A stretch of DNA of 24,579 nucleotides from ECT2AJA-044 sp965658225 (lineage in GTDB: Bacteria; Bacteroidota; Bacteroidia; Flavobacteriales; ECT2AJA-044): positions 1-24,579 of the forward strand of contig CBFHRK010000025.1 in the NCBI GenBank assembly GCA_965658225.1. Direction: 5' to 3'. A program made the translations under genes and the position numbers. Below, piece by piece: positions 7,843 to 14,243 of the stretch. The notes under the pieces are model-generated. The model saw only the letters and a program-made list of their open reading frames with translations. It had not been told where the DNA came from and ran no database searches. How positions within the stretch are numbered: position 1 is the first letter of the stretch; every line of letters starts with the position of its first letter.

Positions 7843-7850
7843 CAAATATA
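7843..7850 (-). promoter_or_regulatory. -7 element of folK
   Basis: The minus strand reads TATATTTG (exact TAnnTTTG), ending at 7843, while the folK GTG starts at 7838. The predicted transcription start, around 7836-7840, would leave almost no 5' leader. Confidence 0.55.
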
Positions 7851-7877
7851 AGGTTCGCGTCGAGGGTTAATAATTCT

Positions 7878-7885
7878 TATACTTG
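7878..7885 (+). promoter_or_regulatory. Possible -7 element of sppA
   Basis: TATACTTG differs from TAnnTTTG at one base and lies 24 nt upstream of the sppA ATG. It is divergent from the folK element 27 nt away. Confidence 0.4.
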
Positions 7886-7909
7886 TAATTGCACTAAAAA
7901 ATCAAGGTT

Positions 7910-9658
7910 ATGCGCTCTTTTTTCAAAATGACAATGGCCACCTTCGTTGGCCTTTTCCTTTTTATCGGTTTCTTTTTTATCCTAATACTGGCCGTCGCGA
8001 GTTCTGGAGACGATGAGGTTACCCTAAAAAAAGATCATGTATTGCACCTCAAGCTCAGCGGCCCCATCTACGACCGAACCACCGAAAACCCCTTTGAAAA
8101 CTTCAATTTCATGACGGGTGAAACCATTGACGGTATCGGACTTCACGATTTACTCGACGAAATAGACAAGGCCAAGAACAATGAATACGTAAAAGGAATT
8201 TTTCTCGATTTCGCCTATCTGCAGTGTGGTTACGCCTCTACTAAAGAAATTCGGTCGGCTTTAGAGGATTTTAAATCGGACGGAAAATTTATATACGCCT
8301 ATTCAGAAGGCTATACACAAAAGGCCTACTACCTAATGTCTGTTGCCGACAGTATTTTCCTCAATCCAGAGGGCATTATGGAGTTTATGGGACTTCAAGG
8401 GCAAGTTGGTTTTCCGCTCGATATGCTGGCTAAAATTGGCGTTGAGCCGCAAGTAATTCGCCATGGGAAATTTAAAAGTGCTGTAGAGCCATTCCTTCGG
8501 AACGATATGAGCGAGCCCAACAAAATCCAGACGATGGCCTTTATTTCCTCTATTTGGGATGAAGTGGTTGCTCAAGTGGGGTCGAGTCGGGGTATTAGCG
8601 AAGAGCAATTGAACAAGCTCATCGATCAGGAGGCTCTATTTTTAGCTGCCGACGCCCTCTCGGGCGGATTGGTAGATCAGCTCGCTTATCGAGATGAGGT
8701 GCATGCTCTTCTCAGAAAAAAGTTAGGCCAAGAAGAAAATGAGGAACTAAGAACCCTCAGTTTGAGCGAACTTGAAAATGTAAAAGAGAAAACCTCCGTT
8801 TCAAGAGATTACATCGCCGTAATCTATGCCCAAGGAGATATCATTTCGGGAGAAGGATCAGAATATCAAATTGGTTCGGGCCGTATTTCTAGAGCGATTA
8901 GAAAAGCACGACGAGATGAAAGCGTTAAAGCCATCGTACTCCGTGTAAACTCACCCGGTGGTGATGCACTTGCTTCTGATGTTATCCTTCGTGAAGTAGA
9001 ACTCGCTAAAGCAGAAAAGCCCGTCATTGTTTCTATGGGCGACTTAGCCGCTTCGGGCGGATACTACATCAGCTGTAAGGCAGACCGAATATTTGCGGAA
9101 CCAAACACCATAACTGGATCAATAGGTGTGTTCGGCGTTTTATTCAATCCTGAAGAATTATTGAATAACAAAATTGGTATCCACTTTGACCAAGTAATGA
9201 CCAATGCCCATTCCGACTTCGGCGATCCTACGCGTAAACTCAACGAATTCGAACACGCGAAAATCCTCAACTTTATTGAGAAAATATATGCCGACTTCAT
9301 CGGACACGTGGCTGAAGGGCGCTCCATGGAAATAGCAGATGTAGATAGTATAGGTCAAGGCCGGGTATGGTCGGGCAGCGATGCCCTTGAAATTGGTTTG
9401 GTTGATGAAATGGGCGGACTCCAAGACGCAATTGCCTATGCGGCCGCTGAAGCTGGACTCGAAGAATACCGTATGCAGTCGCTCCCCGAGCAAAAAGATG
9501 CTATTCAAGAGCTGGTCGAGCAACTTTCGGGATCAATGGAGACTCGTGCTTTAAAAAGCAAACTCGGTCCGCTGTACCCGTACCTCGAGCAAATAGAGCA
9601 AATTCAATACATGAGCGGATACCAAGCGCGCATGCCGTTTACTATAAAATTGAATTAA
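7910..9658 (+). CDS. sppA: Signal peptide peptidase SppA, 67-kDa type
   Basis: The 582-residue membrane-anchored serine protease degrades signal peptides left after secretion. One N-terminal transmembrane segment (about 10-32) anchors it with the bulk in the periplasm. It has the two tandem halves of the long form. The Lys general base is in FKSAVEPF (K189) in the N-terminal half, and the Ser nucleophile is in AASGGYY (S382) in the C-terminal half, after the NSPGGDAL motif. Length and motifs match E. coli SppA. The reading frame after its stop stays open into the following transporter, so the two genes share a frame across 20 codons. Confidence 0.95.
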   Translation: MRSFFKMTMATFVGLFLFIGFFFILILAVASSGDDEVTLKKDHVLHLKLSGPIYDRTTENPFENFNFMTGETIDGIGLHDLLDEIDKAKNNEYVKGIFLDFAYLQCGYASTKEIRSALEDFKSDGKFIYAYSEGYTQKAYYLMSVADSIFLNPEGIMEFMGLQGQVGFPLDMLAKIGVEPQVIRHGKFKSAVEPFLRNDMSEPNKIQTMAFISSIWDEVVAQVGSSRGISEEQLNKLIDQEALFLAADALSGGLVDQLAYRDEVHALLRKKLGQEENEELRTLSLSELENVKEKTSVSRDYIAVIYAQGDIISGEGSEYQIGSGRISRAIRKARRDESVKAIVLRVNSPGGDALASDVILREVELAKAEKPVIVSMGDLAASGGYYISCKADRIFAEPNTITGSIGVFGVLFNPEELLNNKIGIHFDQVMTNAHSDFGDPTRKLNEFEHAKILNFIEKIYADFIGHVAEGRSMEIADVDSIGQGRVWSGSDALEIGLVDEMGGLQDAIAYAAAEAGLEEYRMQSLPEQKDAIQELVEQLSGSMETRALKSKLGPLYPYLEQIEQIQYMSGYQARMPFTIKLN

Positions 9659-9718
9659 ATCGAATCAATCGACCCCGTTTTAAATGCTTCGGAGAAAAGA
9701 AATGCGCAGCGCATCTAT

Positions 9719-10360
9719 TTGCTGCTGGCCGCTCTTTTCATTACCGCTTTGGTTACCTGTAATTTAATCGCGAACAAGTTTATTGCAATCGACCTCGGTT
9801 TCAAAACCTTTGTAATTTCAGCCGGGGTGCTTCCCTACCCCCTTACATTTTTGATTACCGATATACTGAGCGAAATCTACGGCCGAAAACGGACCAACGA
9901 AGTGGTCTTTGCCGGGTTCTTTGCCAGCGTACTCGTGTTATTCATTTTGTGGCTGGGACATCAATTTCCAGCTATCGAAAACTCTCCGGTAAACGACGAC
10001 CAATACGCAACTGTATTTCAAAATTCTTGGCGCGTGATTTCAGCATCTATGATCGCCTACTTAGCCGCCCAACTGGTTGATGTACGGATTTTTCATTTCT
10101 GGAAGAACCGTACAAAAGGAAAACACCTGTGGTTGAGAAACAACTTCAGCACCCTATTTTCTCAGGCCGTAGACACCACCCTTGTAGTGAGTGTGATTTT
10201 CATTGGGATTGCTCCGGCAGGTGATATTGGCCAAATGATATGGGACGGATGGACCTTCAAAGTGCTTTGCGCCTTACTCGATACCGTTCTTATTTACATC
10301 GCCGTAGGATGGTTCAAAAAGAAGTTTCGACTGTCACACGGTCAAGAAATTGAGCTTTAG
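9719..10360 (+). CDS. yhhQ: Queuosine precursor transporter (YhhQ/VUT family), 5' end uncertain
   Basis: The product is a small polytopic membrane protein of the YhhQ family, which takes up queuine or preQ precursors for tRNA modification. The conserved parts are ITALVTCNLIANKF in the first helix and PYPLTFLITDILSEIYG, plus NFSTLFSQAVDTTLVV near the C-terminus. Only a TTG at 9719 can start the frame, yet homologous-looking sequence continues upstream (RNAQRIYLLLAAL). ATG 9684 lies in another frame. One extra A in the A4 run at 9695-9698, or a -1 slip there, would give MLRRKRNAQRIYLLL, a normal N-terminus. The gene is probably intact in life, with an assembly error or a frameshift at this spot. 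Its stop overlaps that of the convergent DUF2797 gene. Confidence 0.82.
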   Translation: MLLAALFITALVTCNLIANKFIAIDLGFKTFVISAGVLPYPLTFLITDILSEIYGRKRTNEVVFAGFFASVLVLFILWLGHQFPAIENSPVNDDQYATVFQNSWRVISASMIAYLAAQLVDVRIFHFWKNRTKGKHLWLRNNFSTLFSQAVDTTLVVSVIFIGIAPAGDIGQMIWDGWTFKVLCALLDTVLIYIAVGWFKKKFRLSHGQEIEL

Positions 10361-11157
10361 TCGATTTTTACGTCAACGATAAATCCGGCCTGATTGCGGA
10401 CATTCATCACGAATCCACCTTCAAATATCAGATACTGACCTTTCACTCCATCGAGTACGCCCGTAAAGTCCTTTACCTTTTCAAGATTGACGCTTTTCAC
10501 TTTGGCAGGATAATCGAGCACCGGGTATTCAATGTCGGTAATCCGATCATTCTCGGTGACGTAGGCCTGCATTTCTTCGCTGAGTAATCTCCTTACTCGG
10601 GACTTTTCCGACCGAAGGTCGAGATCGGGAACTTCATTCTTCAGCATGCGCTGCCACGCTGTTTTATCATTCAAATGGGCCTTAAGCGCCACTTCTATAG
10701 CTCCGGCCAAATAACGGTTCGGGGTTTCGGCTAACTCTATGGCGTAACTAGCCCCTTGATCGATCCAGCGAGTAGGTACCTGAGCCTTTCGCGTAACCCC
10801 CACTTTTAATCCGCTCGACACCGCCAAATACACCACATGAGGTTGGAGCTGATTCTCTTTTTCCCAAGCCAAATCACGATCCTCAATGCCTAAATGGGCT
10901 TGACTTTTTTCCGGGTTAAAAATAGGCTCTCCCGCTTCAGGCTTATTCCAAAAGCAATCGTAGCAGAAGTTCTGGCGATAGACCTTTGTTTTTAACTCTC
11001 CACAAAAACATTGAATTTGACCCGTGTATCGAATGTTCCACGTACGCCCGAGCCATTCATTCACATTTATTGCATCCTTGCCTAACGGCAAGATATATTG
11101 AACCGGGTTTTCAAGAGTAGTTGGCATCTTTGCCAAAGGTCCGTTAAAGGCGGGCAT
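10357..11157 (-). CDS. DUF2797 protein: zinc ribbon plus GIY-YIG-like core
   Basis: The 266-residue cytosolic protein fits DUF2797 of Bacteroidota, whose function I do not know. A four-Cys cluster, C50-F-C52 with C65-Y-D-C68, should bind zinc. Downstream, VVYLAVSSGLKVGVTRK (about 108-124), R130 in PTRWIDQGA and E155 in AIEVALK follow the order of GIY-YIG nuclease residues, although the YIG tyrosine is Lys118. That link is inferred from motif order. ATG 11157 is chosen because the opening MPAFNGPLAKMPTTLENPVQY fits what I recall of relatives; M11 (11127) is the alternative. It overlaps the convergent transporter stop by 4 nt. Confidence 0.8.
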   Translation of the reverse strand: MPAFNGPLAKMPTTLENPVQYILPLGKDAINVNEWLGRTWNIRYTGQIQCFCGELKTKVYRQNFCYDCFWNKPEAGEPIFNPEKSQAHLGIEDRDLAWEKENQLQPHVVYLAVSSGLKVGVTRKAQVPTRWIDQGASYAIELAETPNRYLAGAIEVALKAHLNDKTAWQRMLKNEVPDLDLRSEKSRVRRLLSEEMQAYVTENDRITDIEYPVLDYPAKVKSVNLEKVKDFTGVLDGVKGQYLIFEGGFVMNVRNQAGFIVDVKID

Positions 11158-11190
11158 CGCAAGGCTTTTTATGGTTGAAAAATAGGAACA

Positions 11191-12753
11191 ATGACTATCT
11201 TAGACCTCGAAGTTAAGAAATCAATGGCGGTAAAGTTTCCTTTAATCAATTCAGTGTTTTCATGGGTCATGAAAAAGCGGTTTCACGAAATCGAGCTTTT
11301 CATGAAATACCCCTTGGAAGTTCAGTCAGAGTGGCAAATGAAACTCGTTCGAAGCGCTAGCGACACCGAATACGGAACCGAGCACCAATTCAACTCCATT
11401 CGCAACTACAACGACTACCGAAACAACATCCCAATCGTATCCTACGAAGACCTCGTTCCTTATATCGATCGGATGCGAAAAGGAGAACAAAACATACTTT
11501 GGCCCACAGAGATTAAATGGTTTGCCAAATCATCGGGCACCACCAATCAACGAAGTAAATTCTTACCCGTTTCACAAGAGAGTTTAGAAGAATGTCATTT
11601 GAATACAGGCAAAGACATGCTGAGCATTTACTGTAACCAAAACCCAGAGACGCAAATGTTTTCTGGCAAGAGTTTAATGCTCGCGGGAAGCGCCACTAAT
11701 ATTGACCCGAGTAATAATTCGTATTACGGGGACCTAAGCGCGATTATGGTTAAGAATCTGCCCTTCTGGGCCGATTTCTTAAGTACTCCCGACAATAAAA
11801 CGGCGCTCATCGAAAACTTTGAAGAAAAGCTCGACAAAACAGTTGAAATTGCCATCAAAGAGAATGTAACCAGCTTAACGGGTGTGCCTTCATGGATGCT
11901 GGTAACCTGTCACAAGGTTTTGGAGCGAACGGGCAAAAACACACTTCGCGAAGTATGGCCAAATCTGGAGCTCTTTATTCACGGAGGAGTCGCATTTACG
12001 CCCTACAAAGATCAGTTTAATGAGTTGTTCGGTGGTCCACCTTTGAACTATCTCGAAACCTATAATGCCTCTGAGGGCTTTTTCGCCATCAAAGATCGAT
12101 TAGATTCCGATGATATGCTTCTCATGCTCGACTACGGAATCTTTTATGAATTCTTACCGGAAAGTGAGTGGCATTCAGATAGCCCTCAAGCCATTGACCT
12201 TAGCGAAGTGGAATTAGGTGTTCAATATGCCTTGATTATAAGCACGAATGCTGGACTCTGGAGATACAAGATTGGAGACACCATTCAGTTCACCTCCCTT
12301 TATCCGTTCCGCATCCGCATAACGGGCCGCACCAAATACTTTATAAACGCCTTTGGCGAAGAAGTCATTCAAGACAATGCAGAACAAGCTTTAGCCACAG
12401 CTTGTGAAAAAACTGGAGCTCAAGTACGCGAATACACGGGCGGACCCGTTTACATGAAGGACGGAGCTAGTGGAGCGCATGAGTGGGTAATGGAATTTGA
12501 CAAAACTCCGGAGGACTTATCCTTCTTTGTCGATGCTTTTGACAATGCCCTGAAAGTCTTGAACACCGATTACGAAGCCAAACGCCACAACAATATGGCC
12601 TTAGAAATGCCCATTATTCACGTGGCAAAAAAAGGGCTCTTCTTTGAATGGATGAAGAATCGAGGTAAGCTCGGTGGTCAAAACAAAGTACCTCGTTTGG
12701 CGAATCACCGGAATTACCTTGAAGAATTAATTGAATTAAATAATACGCGTTGA
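11191..12753 (+). CDS. GH3-like acyl-acid amido synthetase family protein
   Basis: The 520-residue protein belongs to the GH3 branch of the adenylate-forming superfamily. Plant members join amino acids to jasmonate or auxin through an acyl-AMP. All three ATP/AMP motifs are visible: SSGTT (114-118), YNASEGFFA (290-298) and LWRYKIGD (355-362). Length is close to plant and bacterial relatives. The bacterial substrate is unknown. No signal peptide or membrane segment. ATG 11191 is preceded by TATGGTTG (11170-11177), one base off the -7 consensus; M12 is an alternative start. The next gene starts inside its stop codon, so the pair is likely coupled. Confidence 0.88.
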   Translation: MTILDLEVKKSMAVKFPLINSVFSWVMKKRFHEIELFMKYPLEVQSEWQMKLVRSASDTEYGTEHQFNSIRNYNDYRNNIPIVSYEDLVPYIDRMRKGEQNILWPTEIKWFAKSSGTTNQRSKFLPVSQESLEECHLNTGKDMLSIYCNQNPETQMFSGKSLMLAGSATNIDPSNNSYYGDLSAIMVKNLPFWADFLSTPDNKTALIENFEEKLDKTVEIAIKENVTSLTGVPSWMLVTCHKVLERTGKNTLREVWPNLELFIHGGVAFTPYKDQFNELFGGPPLNYLETYNASEGFFAIKDRLDSDDMLLMLDYGIFYEFLPESEWHSDSPQAIDLSEVELGVQYALIISTNAGLWRYKIGDTIQFTSLYPFRIRITGRTKYFINAFGEEVIQDNAEQALATACEKTGAQVREYTGGPVYMKDGASGAHEWVMEFDKTPEDLSFFVDAFDNALKVLNTDYEAKRHNNMALEMPIIHVAKKGLFFEWMKNRGKLGGQNKVPRLANHRNYLEELIELNNTR

Positions 12754-13556
12754 AACTCTTTTCTTTTCTCCTATTGGTTTGTGTATCCCCATGGGTTCAG
12801 GCGCAAAATGAGAACATCCGATGGGAGCGAACCTTCCCTATCGAGAATTGCCAGGACTTTGGTGTCGATCGATTCGGAAACATCTACACCTTGCAAGGGG
12901 AAGAAATTATCAAAAGAGATGATTCGGGTAAAATACTCTATCGTTTTAGCGACCCCTCCTTCGATTCAATAACCTATGTTGATCCATTCTTGAGTATGGA
13001 TTTATTGATTTATTACCGCGATTTTTTCTCCATTATCATTCTCGACAACCGACTGAATCCAATTGTGAGTCCCATTCGTCTCGATGAATACGGTTACTAT
13101 GATGTTCAATGGGTTAAAGCTACCGACCAACGTTCTTTGTGGTTCTATGATCAAGCAACGGACCGCCTCATAAAGTGGAGCGTTCCAGACCAAGCACCTG
13201 CCCTAGAAAGCCTGAATTTGAGTCAGACCGTAGGTCGAGAAATCACACCTACGTACCTATTACAAACGATTAATAACGTCTTCGTAAACAATCTTGGAAA
13301 GGAACTATTGCAGTTCGATTTATTCGGTAATTTCATCCGCTCCTTGCCCATAAAAACGCCCGATGAATTTCAGGTAATGAACTACAAGGTGTATTATTTA
13401 GCTGAGGACGAATTGGTTATTTACGATCCTGCCTTACGGCAGGAAAAACGGCTTTCCGTTCCCGACAAAGGTCCCTGGACAAAATACCAAATAACCGAAG
13501 AGCATCTTTACCAACTTGGGAAAGGAGAATTGAGAAGATTTAAAATAGGCCGTTAA
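12750..13556 (+). CDS. Secreted protein of unknown function, likely beta-propeller
   Basis: The 268-residue product starts with a signal peptide (MKLFSFLLLVCVSPWVQAQ). The rest has recurring strand-rich units such as FGVDRFGNIYTLQGEEI, SLWFYDQATDRLIKW and LLQFDLFGNFIRSL, which suggest a six-bladed NHL-like propeller. No catalytic motif is recognised. The only possible start is TTG 12750, which overlaps the GH3-like stop (TTGA), since a stop codon lies 9 nt upstream in frame. This overlap points to translational coupling with the GH3-like gene. Its 3' end overlaps the convergent deoxynucleoside kinase by 17 nt. Confidence 0.75.
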   Translation: MKLFSFLLLVCVSPWVQAQNENIRWERTFPIENCQDFGVDRFGNIYTLQGEEIIKRDDSGKILYRFSDPSFDSITYVDPFLSMDLLIYYRDFFSIIILDNRLNPIVSPIRLDEYGYYDVQWVKATDQRSLWFYDQATDRLIKWSVPDQAPALESLNLSQTVGREITPTYLLQTINNVFVNNLGKELLQFDLFGNFIRSLPIKTPDEFQVMNYKVYYLAEDELVIYDPALRQEKRLSVPDKGPWTKYQITEEHLYQLGKGELRRFKIGR

Positions 13557-14154
13557 TTTCGCCTTCGATCCGATTGATTACGCTACCTAAATCTTCCTGA
13601 CTGTCGATGAAGTTCAATTGATCGACATCAATAATGAGCAACTTGCCTTTGTTATATTCCGAAATCCACGCCTCGTAACGTTCGTTTAGGCGGTTCAAAT
13701 AATCGAGTCGGATGCTCGATTCGTACTCACGGCCGCGCTTTTGAATTTGGTCTACTAAGGTGGGAACGGAAGCGCGTAAATAAATCAACATATCAGGAGC
13801 CGGAACAAAAGAGTCCATTAGCTCGAATAGGTTCATGTAGTTCTCAAAATCACGAGAAGTCATGAGTCCCATCGCATGTAAATTCGGCGCGAAAATGTGT
13901 GCATCTTCATAGATGGTACGATCTTGAATAACATCTTTCCCAGAATCGCGAATTTCTTTTATCTGAGCAAAGCGACTTCTCAAAAAGAAGATTTGAAGGT
14001 TGAAAGACCACCTTTGCATTTCGTTGTAGAAATCATCTAAATAGGGATTATCATCGACATCCTCAAAATGAGGCGTCCATTGATAATGCTTTGCTAAGAG
14101 TTTCGTTAAGGTCGTTTTTCCGGCGCCAATATTACCGGCTATTGCAATGTGCAT
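13540..14154 (-). CDS. Deoxynucleoside kinase (dAK/dGK type)
   Basis: The 204-residue enzyme phosphorylates deoxynucleosides in the salvage pathway. The P-loop GNIGAGKTT is at 7-15. The acidic substrate segment FEDVDDNPYLDDFY, the QDRTIYEDAHIF motif with the conserved DR, and the LID KRGREYE are all present, as in canonical bacterial dAdo/dGuo kinases. It is a paralogue of the folK-linked kinase, which lacks the DR motif. It follows hppA on the same strand but a strong terminator intervenes, and a -7-like element (TACTTTAG) sits 23 nt upstream of its ATG, so it probably has its own transcript. Confidence 0.9.
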   Translation of the reverse strand: MHIAIAGNIGAGKTTLTKLLAKHYQWTPHFEDVDDNPYLDDFYNEMQRWSFNLQIFFLRSRFAQIKEIRDSGKDVIQDRTIYEDAHIFAPNLHAMGLMTSRDFENYMNLFELMDSFVPAPDMLIYLRASVPTLVDQIQKRGREYESSIRLDYLNRLNERYEAWISEYNKGKLLIIDVDQLNFIDSQEDLGSVINRIEGEINGLF

Positions 14155-14176
14155 AACTGAGAGGTTGATCGATGTG

Positions 14177-14184
14177 CTAAAGTA
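14177..14184 (-). promoter_or_regulatory. Possible -7 element of the second deoxynucleoside kinase
   Basis: The minus strand reads TACTTTAG, one base off TAnnTTTG. It directly abuts the T-run of the hppA terminator and is 23 nt upstream of the kinase ATG. Confidence 0.4.
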
Positions 14185-14222
14185 AAAAAAAATGCCCCCC
14201 CGCAGCGGCGAGAGGGCATTTT
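14184..14222 (-). terminator. Terminator of hppA
   Basis: On the minus strand, AAAATGCCCTCTCG pairs with the G7-containing arm, with two G-U pairs, followed by eight or more T residues. It begins about 22 nt past the hppA stop. The G-U pairs would be A-C mismatches on the plus strand, so it favours minus-strand termination. Confidence 0.85.
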
Positions 14223-14243
14223 GTAATCGATTATTCTAAGAAA

